Source of the DNA: Consotaella aegiceratis
GTDB taxonomy: Bacteria > Pseudomonadota > Alphaproteobacteria > Rhizobiales > Rhizobiaceae
Length of the DNA stretch: 64,000 nucleotides
Assembly: GCF_036541425.1 (NCBI RefSeq)
Contig: NZ_JAZHFT010000008.1
Coordinates: forward strand, 62,001-126,000
Direction of reading: 5' to 3'
This document shows, piece by piece, positions 25,692-34,252 of this stretch. Position 1 is the first letter of the stretch. Every line of letters begins with the position of its first letter. Both the position numbers and the translations under genes were made by a program. Under the pieces are notes generated by a model that was not told the origin of the DNA, did no database searches, and was given only the letters and a program-made list of their open reading frames with translations.

Positions 25692-26600
25692 TCAGGCCGC
25701 CTGGAGCGCAGCCCGTGCGGCCCGCCGGGTGCAGGCCACGAAGTCGGTGACGAAGGGATTCATCGTCTCGATCGACCAGGCGACCACCAGCGACACCGCC
25801 TTGGGGAGCTCGGCGACCGGGCGGTAGACCACTCCGTCGACAGGCTCGTAGGTGACCCAGGCCGGTACCACACCCACGCCGAGCCCGGCGGCCGCCAGCG
25901 TGACGACGGTCAGGGTATGGCTGACCTGCTGGACGATGTTGGGCCGGAAGCCGGCACGCCGGCAGTGGTCGAGCATCACGTCCTGATAGCTGACGCCGAT
26001 GATCGGCGAGAAGGTGATGAACCGCTCGTCGCGCAGGTCGGCGAGGGTCAGGTTCTCCTTGGCGGCCAGCGGCGAGGCTGCGGGCAGAACGGCTACAAAT
26101 CCTTCGCGGTAGAGCTCCTCGCAAGCGATGCCGGCCAGCGAACGCGGCGGACGGACGAAAGCCACGTCGATCTTGCGCTCCTTGAGAAGCACCAGCTGTT
26201 CTTCCGTGGTGTGCAGTTGCATGTCGACCTGCACCGACGGATTGCGGCCGCAGAAATCGGCGAAGGCCGCGGGCAGGCAGGTATGGATCGCGACCGACAC
26301 CGCACCGATGTCGAGCCGGCCGGCATTGTGGCCGCCAGCCGAGCGCGTTTCGCGGATCGTCTCCTCCAGCGCGGCGAGCGTTGCCTGCGCCTTCTCGCAC
26401 ATCACCTTGCCGGCCGGCGTGAGGCGCACGGTGCGCGTCGTGCGATCGAAGAGGCGGACGCCGAGCCGCTCCTCCAACTGGCGGATCTGCTGGCTGAGAG
26501 GCGCCTGGCTGACACCCAGGACCTCCGCCGCGCGTCCGAAATGAAGCTCCTCCGCCACACGCAGGAAGTAGCGCAGGTGCCGAATGTCCACGCCCTGCAT
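25692..26600 (-). CDS. LysR-family transcriptional regulator
   Basis: A 302-residue LysR protein with the N-terminal helix-turn-helix AAEVLGVSQAPLSQQIRQLEERLGV and a two-lobed effector-binding domain. I start it at the ATG giving MQGVDIRHLRYF; the upstream in-frame TTG is not supported. It is divergent from the TRAP-creatininase-M20 operon across about 85 bp holding a LysR-type inverted repeat, so it most likely activates that operon in response to its substrate. Confidence 0.9.
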   Translation of the reverse strand: MQGVDIRHLRYFLRVAEELHFGRAAEVLGVSQAPLSQQIRQLEERLGVRLFDRTTRTVRLTPAGKVMCEKAQATLAALEETIRETRSAGGHNAGRLDIGAVSVAIHTCLPAAFADFCGRNPSVQVDMQLHTTEEQLVLLKERKIDVAFVRPPRSLAGIACEELYREGFVAVLPAASPLAAKENLTLADLRDERFITFSPIIGVSYQDVMLDHCRRAGFRPNIVQQVSHTLTVVTLAAAGLGVGVVPAWVTYEPVDGVVYRPVAELPKAVSLVVAWSIETMNPFVTDFVACTRRAARAALQAA

Positions 26601-26608
26601 CACGCACC

Positions 26609-26631
26609 ATTGTTCTGAAAAACAGTACAAT
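26609..26631. promoter_or_regulatory. Inverted repeat, candidate LysR binding site
   Basis: The arms ATTGTtCTG and CAGtACAAT are separated by five A residues, pairing at eight of nine positions and containing the T-N11-A spacing type expected of LysR sites. The repeat lies in the divergent promoter region, directly before the lysR start. Confidence 0.6.
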
Positions 26632-26684
26632 AAGCCGGATTTTTATATTGGACAACACTATTAGCCCGATGCTTCGCTACCGGC

Positions 26685-27209
26685 ATGGCTGAGAGCACCC
26701 CGCCCCATTCGAAACGACCGATCGATCTGGCCTGGCCGCTTAGGGTTCTCGTCGCGCTGACCCTGATCGCGGTGGTGGCGGTCACACTGGTGCAGATCGT
26801 GCTTCGCTATGTCTTCGACGCGCCGCTGATCTGGAGCGAGGAGCTGGTCAAGCTGCTGATCGTCTGGATCACCTTCGTCGGTGCCGGTGCGGTCTGCTTC
26901 GACGGGCGGCACCTCAACGTCGACGTCTTCTTCAAGATGCTGCCGGTCCGGCTGCGCGTTGCCGTGCGCTGGCTCAATATTCTCCTGTCGCTCGGCTTCC
27001 TCGCGATCCTCGGCTGGACGTCGATCACGCTGGTCCGGATCGAGAGCATGCAGGAGCTGTCGTCCCTGCCGCTGACGCTCGGGCATGTCCGCGCTGCCGC
27101 CACGGCCGGCGCGATCCTGATGATCGCCGGCATCCTCGCGCGCATTTTCTACAGCCGCCCGCGCCGGCGCCGTGACGATCCGGCCTATGGCGCCGACGAT
27201 CCGATGTGA
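26685..27209 (+). CDS. dctQ: TRAP transporter small membrane subunit DctQ (second system)
   Basis: A 174-residue protein with four membrane helices and the DctQ block WSEELVKLLIVWITFVGAG followed by DGRHLNVDVFF. It opens the LysR-linked operon and is followed after 15 bp by its DctM partner. The binding protein is encoded two genes further on, not in front, which is an uncommon arrangement. Only a weak ribosome site is visible. Confidence 0.9.
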   Translation: MAESTPPHSKRPIDLAWPLRVLVALTLIAVVAVTLVQIVLRYVFDAPLIWSEELVKLLIVWITFVGAGAVCFDGRHLNVDVFFKMLPVRLRVAVRWLNILLSLGFLAILGWTSITLVRIESMQELSSLPLTLGHVRAAATAGAILMIAGILARIFYSRPRRRRDDPAYGADDPM

Positions 27210-27224
27210 GGCCGGAAAGACCGT

Positions 27225-28502
27225 ATGCTGACCGTCGCGATCGTCCTTCTTCTTCTCATCCTGCTGTTCCTCGGCCTGCCGCTGGTCTTTTCGATCGGCA
27301 TCTCCTCGATGCTGTATTTCTGGATCACGGGGATCAACCTGGCACTGCTGTCCCAGCGCATGACGGCGTCGGTCAATTCCTTCCTGATCCTGGCCATCCC
27401 CTTCTTCTTCCTGGCCGGCGAACTGATGAACGCCTGCAAGCTGACCGACCGGATCGTCGCTCTGGCCAAGGCCGTGGTCGGCCACATCCACGGCGGACTG
27501 GCACAGGTCAACATCTTTGCCAGCCTGATCTTCTCCGGCATGTCCGGCTCGCCCACCGCGGATACGACGGCGCTCGGTTCGGTGCTGATCCCGGCGATGA
27601 AGCGCGAGGGCTATCCGGCGCCGTTCTCGGCGGCCGTCACGGTCGCCTCCTCCATGGTCGGGCCGATGGTGCCGCCCTCGGTGGCGCTCGTCGTCTACGG
27701 CACGCTCGCCAACGTCTCGATCGGCCGCCTGCTGCTGGCGGGCATCCTGCCGGGATTCGTGATCATCGGCACGCAGATGCTGTTCACCTATTTCTATGCC
27801 CGGGCGCGCCACATGCCACGCTATGAGCGTGCCAGCCTGCGCGAGCTTGGCACGGCGATCAAGGGCGGCGGCGCGGCCATCCTGTTTCCGGTGATCATCG
27901 TCGGCGGCATTCTCTTCGGCGTCTTCTCGCCCACCGAGGCGGCCGCGGTCGCGGTGCTCTATGCGCTGTTGCTCGGCTTCTTCTACAAGAACGTCCACTT
28001 TTCCGACGTCTGGAGCGCGGTGGTGAACACCGCGCTCGGCACCGCGCGCATCCTGTCGATCATCGCGGTCGCCTCGGCCTTCTCGTGGATCATGGTGCGC
28101 GAGCAGGTGCCGGTGACGATCGCCGGCGCGATCTCGACGGTCTCGGACAATCCGACCGTCGCGCTGTTCGTCATCGTGGCGATGCTGCTCGCCGTCGGGC
28201 TGCTGATGGTGGCGTCCTCGGCCGAGATCGTGCTGACGCCGATCCTGGTGCCGGTCGTCCTCCAGTTCGGCATCGATCCCGTGCATTTCGGCGTGCTGAT
28301 GGTGTTCAGCCTGATCATCGGCGGCGCGACGCCGCCGGTCGGCGTGCTGATGTTCATCGCCCAGGACATCGCCGAGATCAGCCATGGGCAGATGGTGCGC
28401 GCCATGCTGCCCTTCTACGTCCCGCTGTTCGCGGCCCTCGCCCTCCTCGTGCTGTTTCCCGAAATCAGCCTGATCCTTCCCAACGCCGTCTTCGGCCAAT
28501 GA
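27225..28502 (+). CDS. dctM: TRAP transporter large permease DctM (second system)
   Basis: The 425-residue DctM protein has about 11-12 transmembrane helices, the loop FSGMSGSPTADTTALGSVLI and the late GGATPPVGVLMF segment. It is the ion-coupled channel partner of the preceding DctQ. Its stop overlaps the start of the creatininase-family gene (ATGA), so import and hydrolysis are translationally coupled. The substrate is unknown. Confidence 0.93.
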   Translation: MLTVAIVLLLLILLFLGLPLVFSIGISSMLYFWITGINLALLSQRMTASVNSFLILAIPFFFLAGELMNACKLTDRIVALAKAVVGHIHGGLAQVNIFASLIFSGMSGSPTADTTALGSVLIPAMKREGYPAPFSAAVTVASSMVGPMVPPSVALVVYGTLANVSIGRLLLAGILPGFVIIGTQMLFTYFYARARHMPRYERASLRELGTAIKGGGAAILFPVIIVGGILFGVFSPTEAAAVAVLYALLLGFFYKNVHFSDVWSAVVNTALGTARILSIIAVASAFSWIMVREQVPVTIAGAISTVSDNPTVALFVIVAMLLAVGLLMVASSAEIVLTPILVPVVLQFGIDPVHFGVLMVFSLIIGGATPPVGVLMFIAQDIAEISHGQMVRAMLPFYVPLFAALALLVLFPEISLILPNAVFGQ

Positions 28503-29347
28503 ATACCGCAGCCATCATGACACGACACGAAAAACACCTGCTCGAAGAAATGAGTTTCGCGGAGTTCCGCGACCGCCTGCCGGAGAACCCGGTCATCCTG
28601 ATCCCGCTTGGCTCTCAGGAAATCCAGGGACCGATGGTGCCGATGGGCGACTTCATGCTGACGCGCACGATCGCGGCCGAAGTCGCCAAGGCTACCGGCG
28701 CCATCGCGGCGCCCACGCTGCCCTTCGGCTACGCGGAATATTTTCGCTCGGTGCCGGGCGGCATCGCGCTATCGGCCGACGCCTTCCGTTCCACCTTGAG
28801 CGACATCCTCGACAATTTCCTCGACCACGGGCTCAGCCGCCTCGTCATCCTCAACGGCCACAGCGGCAACTATCCGCTGATCGACGCGGTGATCCGCACG
28901 GTTCGCCGCGAGCGCCAGCTGATGGTGCCCTGCATCAACCTCTGGCGCTCGATCCCCGACGAATTGTGGACGGAGATCCATGGCGAGTTCGGCAAAAAAG
29001 CCTTTTCGCACGGCGGCGATCCGGTGACCTCGGTCTACCTCCACTACTTCCCGCATCTGGTCGATCTCGAAAAGGCGAAGAAGGACGCGAGCTTCGGCAC
29101 CATCGCCGGCCTGCCGACGGCGGGCCTCGGGGCTGTGCGGTTTCGCGGGCTCGACATCGGCATGGCCGTCAATGTCGACGACCATTGTTCCAACGGCATC
29201 GCCGGCGGCGATCCGACGCGCTCGTCGGCCGACAAGGGCGAGCGCATCGCCGCCCATCTCATCGATTTCTGCTCGGCCTTCGTCGAGCACTTCCGGTCGG
29301 TGGACCCGACCTCTCCTCACCCCCAGACACAGGGAACTGCGACATGA
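28499..29347 (+). CDS. Creatininase-family amidohydrolase with altered metal ligands
   Basis: A 282-residue creatininase-fold protein. The usual E-x-H motif reads E41-I-Q43, so the canonical histidine is glutamine. D51 and H121 (in NGHSGN) are kept, the H-x-E glutamate is G123, and the later H-A-G-E motif reads H171-G-G-D174. One metal site therefore appears retained and the other weakened. Creatininase relatives open lactams or cleave amide bonds. The ATGA overlap with dctM is used as start, and its own stop overlaps dctP by ATGA, showing a tightly coupled operon. The substrate cannot be read from sequence. Confidence 0.78.
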   Translation: MNTAAIMTRHEKHLLEEMSFAEFRDRLPENPVILIPLGSQEIQGPMVPMGDFMLTRTIAAEVAKATGAIAAPTLPFGYAEYFRSVPGGIALSADAFRSTLSDILDNFLDHGLSRLVILNGHSGNYPLIDAVIRTVRRERQLMVPCINLWRSIPDELWTEIHGEFGKKAFSHGGDPVTSVYLHYFPHLVDLEKAKKDASFGTIAGLPTAGLGAVRFRGLDIGMAVNVDDHCSNGIAGGDPTRSSADKGERIAAHLIDFCSAFVEHFRSVDPTSPHPQTQGTAT

Positions 29348-30300
29348 AGACGACTGCCATACTTCTCGCCGCACTGCTCTCGACCGTTGCGGTCGCCCAT
29401 GCGGACGAAATCCGATACGCAACCTGGGCACAGCCGGGCGAGGCCCAATACGAAGGCGCTGTGGAATTCAAACGCGTCGTCGAGGAGAATTCCGACCACA
29501 CCGTGACGATCTATCCGGGCGACCAGCTCGGCACGCCGGACGAGGTCTACTCGCAGATGGCGCTCGGTTCGACACAGATCCTGGCCTCCGGCGATCCGGG
29601 CATGAAGGAGATCGAATACCTCGCCCTGCCCTATCTCATGAGCGGCATCGAAAACTACAAGGCCGTGCTCGATACCGACTTCGGCAAGGAGTGGAACGAG
29701 CAGATGACCGAGAACCGGAGCGCCCGGATTCTCGGTTTCATGCCGCGCAGCCCGCGCCAGATCAGCGCCAATGTCGTCATCAACAGCATGGACGACCTCA
29801 AGGGCCTGAAGCTCCGGGCCCCCGAGCGCGACTACTATGTCGAGTCGCTGCGCGCGCTCGGCGCCAGCCCGACGCCGATGGCCTTCGCCGAGGTCTATAC
29901 CGCGCTCCAGACCGGCATCGTCGACGGCCAGGAGAACCCCATCGAGACGATTTATGCCCAGAAGTTCTACGAAGTTCAGAAGGGCGTGGCGATGGTCGAC
30001 TACATCAACAAGCCGGCCTATGTCGTGATCTCCGAGCCGTTCTGGCAGGGTCTGAGCGAGGAGGACCAAGCGCTCCTCGTCAAAGCGAACGACGCCTCCA
30101 CCGCGAAGATCGAAGAGCTTCTGCCGCAGCAGACCGAGGACTACCTCAAGGAGATGGAGGAGGCCGGGGTGACGATCACCCATCCCGACAAGGAGCCTTT
30201 CATCGAGGCGACCCAATCGGTGCGCGACAAGCTCGGCACGGCGGCCTGGGGCGAGGACGTCTACCAGCAGATCGTCGAGATCGGCGCCAAGGACATGTGA
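29344..30300 (+). CDS. dctP: TRAP transporter substrate-binding protein DctP (second system)
   Basis: The 318-residue periplasmic protein has a signal peptide (residues 1-20, AHA before DEIRY), the substrate-arginine segment LKGLKLRAPERDYY and the DctP block PTPMAFAEVYTALQTGIVDG. It serves the DctQM pair encoded upstream, with the creatininase gene inserted between. It overlaps that gene by four bases and is followed by a strong hairpin with a T-rich tail. Confidence 0.93.
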   Translation: MKTTAILLAALLSTVAVAHADEIRYATWAQPGEAQYEGAVEFKRVVEENSDHTVTIYPGDQLGTPDEVYSQMALGSTQILASGDPGMKEIEYLALPYLMSGIENYKAVLDTDFGKEWNEQMTENRSARILGFMPRSPRQISANVVINSMDDLKGLKLRAPERDYYVESLRALGASPTPMAFAEVYTALQTGIVDGQENPIETIYAQKFYEVQKGVAMVDYINKPAYVVISEPFWQGLSEEDQALLVKANDASTAKIEELLPQQTEDYLKEMEEAGVTITHPDKEPFIEATQSVRDKLGTAAWGEDVYQQIVEIGAKDM

Positions 30301-30304
30301 GACG

Positions 30305-30332
30305 GTCGGGCAGGCTGCTGCCCGACTTCTTT
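30305..30332 (+). terminator. Hairpin with T-rich tail after dctP
   Basis: A perfect 9-bp stem (GTCGGGCAG and its complement), a 4-base loop and the tail TTCTTT form a good intrinsic terminator. It is probably partial, since the M20 peptidase gene follows in the same direction only 60 bp on. Confidence 0.7.
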
Positions 30333-30339
30333 ACGCAAT

Positions 30340-30371
30340 GCGGCGCCGCAGCCCGAACAGCGCGGCGCCGC
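30340..30371 (+). repeat. Duplicated GCGGCGCCGC palindrome before the M20 gene
   Basis: The 10-bp perfect palindrome GCGGCGCCGC occurs twice, 22 bp apart, with the second copy ending 19 bp before the M20 start. The two copies can also pair with each other and mask the region ahead of the ribosome site. Any regulatory role is inference. Confidence 0.4.
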
Positions 30372-30390
30372 CGACTGAAACGAGGTCAGC

Positions 30391-31584
30391 ATGGATCAGG
30401 CTTCGAGCCTTCTCGCCCGGATCGACACGATCACCGAGGAGATCACCCCCGCACTGGTGGCGATCCGGCGGCGGATGCACGAGAACCCCGAACTGGGTTT
30501 CGAGGAATATGAAACCTCGGCGATGATCCAAGGCGAGTTGGACCGGATCGGGCTGTCCTGGAAGGGCGGCTTCGGCAAGACCGGGATCGCCGCCACGACG
30601 GGCGCCGGTTCCGGGCGCACCGTCGGGATGCGCAGCGACTTCGACGCCCTGCCCATCGAGGAAACCGGCAATCCGCCTTACAAGTCCCGCAATCCGGGCC
30701 GGATGCATGCCTGCGGGCACGACGCCCACACCGCCATCGCCATCGGTGTGGCGGAGGTGATGGCCCGCCTCTCCAACGAGCTGCCCGGGCGGGCCTTCAT
30801 GATCTTCCAGCCGGCGGAGGAAGGCCTGGGCGGAGCCCGGGCGATGATCGACGACGGTTTGCTCGACTGGATGCGGCCCGACCTCATGCTGGGCTTCCAC
30901 AACTGGCCGCTGATCCCGGCCGGAACCATCGGCTACCATCCCGGTACCGCCTTCGCCTCGACCGATCCGTTCGACATCGAGATCAGGGGCAAGTCGGGGC
31001 ACGGCGCCCATCCCCATCTGGCGCGAGACCCGATCGTCGCGGCCGGCAGCCTGGTGGCGGCGCTGCAGACCATCGTCAGCCGCGAGATCGCACCGCTGTC
31101 GCCCGCCGTATTGACGGTCGGCGCGATCCATGGCGGTACGGCGCGCAATCAAATACCGGATGTGGTGCGCTGCGAGGGCACCACCCGCGCCCAGGACCCG
31201 GCGGTGCGCGACACGGTGCGCGCGGCGATTCAGCGCGTCTGCCGCGGCATCGCGGAAGTGCACGGGGTGGAAGTCCGGCCGATCTTTCATCAGGGCGTGC
31301 CGCCCGTCGTCAACGACTCGGAGATCCTTGAGCCGGTGTTGGCAGCCGTGGAAGCGCAGATCGGCCCCGAGAACGTGATGGTTCTGCCGCAAGGCTCGAT
31401 GGGATCAGAGGACTACGCGGAATTCTCGACCCGGTTCCCGAGCGCGCATTTGCGGATCGGCTCGCGGCTCGAAGGCCACGAGACGATGCTCCACCGCAGC
31501 GACTTCGATCTCGACGAGCGCTGCATCCCGACCGGCGTGCGCGCCATGGCGGCGGCGATGATCCGCATGATGGCTCCCTCCTGA
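30391..31584 (+). CDS. M20-family amidohydrolase (hippurate-hydrolase-like)
   Basis: The 397-residue M20D-type metallo-aminoacylase has MRSDFDALPIEE, metal ligands C108 and H110 in HACGHDAH, the E143-E144 catalytic pair in PAEEGLGGA and H170 in GFHNWP. It removes acyl groups from N-acyl amino acids or similar amides in the cytoplasm. A GAGG ribosome site precedes the ATG. It ends the TRAP-creatininase operon and probably completes hydrolysis of the imported compound. Confidence 0.9.
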   Translation: MDQASSLLARIDTITEEITPALVAIRRRMHENPELGFEEYETSAMIQGELDRIGLSWKGGFGKTGIAATTGAGSGRTVGMRSDFDALPIEETGNPPYKSRNPGRMHACGHDAHTAIAIGVAEVMARLSNELPGRAFMIFQPAEEGLGGARAMIDDGLLDWMRPDLMLGFHNWPLIPAGTIGYHPGTAFASTDPFDIEIRGKSGHGAHPHLARDPIVAAGSLVAALQTIVSREIAPLSPAVLTVGAIHGGTARNQIPDVVRCEGTTRAQDPAVRDTVRAAIQRVCRGIAEVHGVEVRPIFHQGVPPVVNDSEILEPVLAAVEAQIGPENVMVLPQGSMGSEDYAEFSTRFPSAHLRIGSRLEGHETMLHRSDFDLDERCIPTGVRAMAAAMIRMMAPS

Positions 31585-31604
31585 TCGCGCCCGCCGGCGC
31601 GATC
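31583..31604 (+). terminator. Hairpin at the end of the M20 gene
   Basis: A perfect 9-bp stem, GATCGCGCC with its complement around CGCC, begins inside the stop codon and is followed by ATCCTT. It is a plausible operon terminator. Confidence 0.55.
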
Positions 31605-31744
31605 ATCCTTGCCGATCGGCGGGATGAGGTCGCGAATTGTCGTATTGCCTTCTTCTATCGACCAAATTTGATTTTCATGCGCAAGCAAATCTGAAGACAT
31701 CTCGCCTAAAGACCATCGATCGACGATGCTGCAGGATCGGCTTC

Positions 31745-32995
31745 TTGGACCCATGCGACCCAGACGACGGAGGTGATCGGTCCCGGAATAGTCGTTGGTG
31801 GCGGTTTCGGCTGCGATTTGCTCCCGATCTCGAACAGGCGTTTCAGAGAGATACGTTCGACAAGCGGAGACGCCGGCTCTTCTTCGTCAACGCCTGTATC
31901 GCCGGGCTTTGTCTCGCAGCGCTGCCTGCCGATTTCGTCGAACACAGCCGCCCGTGGCTCGCGGCGGCGATGCGGCTCGGTATCCTGCTGCCGATCCAGC
32001 TTCTCGGCCTTGCCGCCCTGCACAAAAGCCGGTCCAGCCGCGTCGAGTGCCTGGCCGTCGTCGTTCCCTTCGCCGCAGCCGTTCTGATCATCGGGCTGAT
32101 CGGCCGCGCTACAGAGGCTGTCGATCCGGACGCGGCGGCTCGGTACTATGTCATAGCGGGTGCCATGGCGTTCACCTTCAATTTCGTGACGCCCGTCCAG
32201 ATCCGTCACGCAGCCCTCGCGACGATGGCCGTCATCCTGACCTATGACGGCCTGGTCATCGCACCCTCGCGCCTGCATGGGGAGATGCTTCCCTTCGCGA
32301 TCTTCGTCACCGCCATCTCGATCTTCTCTCTGACGACGCGATGGCGTCTGGAAAACGCGGAACGTCAAGAGTTCAAAAGCCGCGAAGCGCTGGTCGCCGC
32401 GAACCGACGATTGCAGACGCTGACCGAGAAACTGGCGGCGCAAGCCAACACCGATCCATTGACCGGCATCGCCAATCGGCGCCGCTTGCAGCAGCTTCTC
32501 GACGAGACCTGGGCCGAGGCCATCACACGCGGACACTGGATCGGCATCGCCCTCGCCGACATCGACCATTTCAAGACGCTGAACGACGCCTGCGGTCACG
32601 AAGACGGCGACCTCTGCCTCCAGCGCGTGGCGGATCGGCTGCAGGCCATCGTGACGCGAAAAGGCGGGCATCTGGCACGATATGGCGGCGAGGAATTCGT
32701 GGCGATCGTGCTGTTCGCCGATCCCGATGCCATCGTCACCTTGGGCGAGGAACTCCGGTCCGGAATCGAGGCGCTGCATATCCCCAATCCCGGATTGGCG
32801 GAGAATGCGCACATGACGATCTCGGTCGGCGCAAGCAGCATGATCCCGACCGAGACGACCAAGCCGACCATTCTGTTGCGGGCTGCCGACAGGGCGCTCT
32901 ACGAAGCCAAGCATCGCGGCCGCAATACCGTGGTCGGGCTTGCGGCGGTGTCCCATGCCGAGGACCTCATGACGGCCGATCTGCGCCGGGCCTGA
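31745..32995 (+). CDS. Membrane-bound diguanylate cyclase (GGDEF)
   Basis: About 416 residues. The N-terminal half has five to six predicted membrane helices (about residues 35-200), and the C-terminal half is a GGDEF domain with the intact active site YGGEEF and DIDHFKTLND for GTP and metal binding. It makes cyclic di-GMP from two GTP. An RxxD-type inhibitory motif is not obvious at its usual place. I start at a TTG with AGGA eight bases upstream; in-frame TTG at 31637 is an alternative. It is monocistronic. Confidence 0.87.
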   Translation: MDPCDPDDGGDRSRNSRWWRFRLRFAPDLEQAFQRDTFDKRRRRLFFVNACIAGLCLAALPADFVEHSRPWLAAAMRLGILLPIQLLGLAALHKSRSSRVECLAVVVPFAAAVLIIGLIGRATEAVDPDAAARYYVIAGAMAFTFNFVTPVQIRHAALATMAVILTYDGLVIAPSRLHGEMLPFAIFVTAISIFSLTTRWRLENAERQEFKSREALVAANRRLQTLTEKLAAQANTDPLTGIANRRRLQQLLDETWAEAITRGHWIGIALADIDHFKTLNDACGHEDGDLCLQRVADRLQAIVTRKGGHLARYGGEEFVAIVLFADPDAIVTLGEELRSGIEALHIPNPGLAENAHMTISVGASSMIPTETTKPTILLRAADRALYEAKHRGRNTVVGLAAVSHAEDLMTADLRRA

Positions 32996-33121
32996 CGGCG
33001 TAAAGGCGCCTCGCTGCCGATGCTTCTTCGGGTTGGCGCCTTGCAGACGACTTGACCCGCTGCCGCGTCAGCGAGATCAAAGAAGGGGGCTGCGTCGGGA
33101 TCCCCGGCCGCTTGGCCCGAT

Positions 33122-33139
33122 CTGACATCAAACCGACAT
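33122..33139 (+). promoter_or_regulatory. Pho-box-like direct repeat upstream of ABC ATPase gene
   Basis: Two heptamers CTGACAT and CCGACAT with a 4-base spacer form an 11-bp-period direct repeat, matching 11 of 14 informative positions of the alphaproteobacterial PhoB box (CTGTCAT-N4-CTGTCAT). It lies 46 bp before the TTG start of the ABC operon. The identification is tentative. Confidence 0.4.
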
Positions 33140-33184
33140 CCACGGCTCCTAACAGGGGAGCGAACGGATAGACATAGAACGCTC

Positions 33185-34252
33185 TTGGCCAGCCTCAGCA
33201 TCGACAATGTCAGCAAGCTCTTCGGGTCCAGCGCCGCCGTCGACGGCGTCGACCTTGAGGTGGAGTCGGGCAGTTTCACCGCGCTTCTCGGGCCATCCGG
33301 ATGCGGCAAGACCACCCTCCTCCGGCTGGTCGCCGGCCTCGAACGCCCCTCCGGCGGGCGAATCGCCATCGGCGAGCGGACGGTGGCCGACAAGGGCGTT
33401 TTCGCCGAGCCCGAGGATCGCGGCCTCGGCATGGTGTTCCAGTCCTACGCGCTCTGGCCGCACATGACGGTGAGCGGCAACGTCGAATTCGGGCTCAAGC
33501 TGCGTCGCCTGTCGCGGCGCGACCGGCGCATGCGCGTCGCGGAGGCCCTGGAGACCGTGGGCCTCAGCGACTATGCCGAACGCCGCCCGGCCGAGCTGTC
33601 CGGCGGACAGCGCCAGCGCGTCGCGCTCGCCCGCTGCCTGGCGCTGAATCCGCCGCTGATCCTGCTCGACGAACCCCTGGCCAATCTGGACGCTCATTTG
33701 CGCGGCACCATGCAGCGCGAATTCCGTCGCATCCACCAGAAGACCGGCACGACCTTCCTCTACGTGACGCACGACCAGTCGGAAGCGATGGCGCTCGCCG
33801 ACCGGATCGCCGTCATGGAAGGCGGCCGGCTGGAGCAGATCGCGGCCCCGCCCGATCTCTATCGCCGGCCGGCCACGCCCTCGGTGGCCCGCTTCATCGG
33901 CAGCGGTTTCCTGTTGCCGGTAGAGGTGACCGGAAGCGACGGCAACGGCCGGGTGCAGGCCACGATCGCCGGTACCCGGCTCATGCTTCCCGGCATCGCC
34001 GCAAAGGGGCCGGCGCTGGCCTGCCTTCGCGCGGAGGACGTCACCCTCCTGCCTCGCGCCCGCTCGGACGCCGAAATCCCGGGTTGGGTCGTCGACTGCA
34101 CGTTCGCCGGCCATGACTACCTCATCGACGTGCAGGTCGAGCCATCGAAGACCGCGATCCGAGGCCGGTCCTGCGAGGCCATCGAACCGGGACATCCGGT
34201 GGCGGTCGCGGTCCATGGCGGCTGGGTCCTGCCCGCCGAGACCCCGGCATGA
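33185..34252 (+). CDS. ABC transporter ATP-binding protein (FbpC/PotA/AepV-like)
   Basis: A 355-residue ATPase with Walker A GPSGCGKTT, Q-loop FQSYALWPHM, signature LSGGQRQR, Walker B LILLDEPLANLD and the switch histidine in VTHDQ, followed by a C-terminal TOBE-like regulatory region (about residues 245-355). It belongs to the group powering iron, polyamine and 2-aminoethylphosphonate importers. The start is TTG with weak ribosome-site support. It overlaps the next gene by four bases and is separated from its binding protein by the MBL gene. Confidence 0.9.
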   Translation: MASLSIDNVSKLFGSSAAVDGVDLEVESGSFTALLGPSGCGKTTLLRLVAGLERPSGGRIAIGERTVADKGVFAEPEDRGLGMVFQSYALWPHMTVSGNVEFGLKLRRLSRRDRRMRVAEALETVGLSDYAERRPAELSGGQRQRVALARCLALNPPLILLDEPLANLDAHLRGTMQREFRRIHQKTGTTFLYVTHDQSEAMALADRIAVMEGGRLEQIAAPPDLYRRPATPSVARFIGSGFLLPVEVTGSDGNGRVQATIAGTRLMLPGIAAKGPALACLRAEDVTLLPRARSDAEIPGWVVDCTFAGHDYLIDVQVEPSKTAIRGRSCEAIEPGHPVAVAVHGGWVLPAETPA

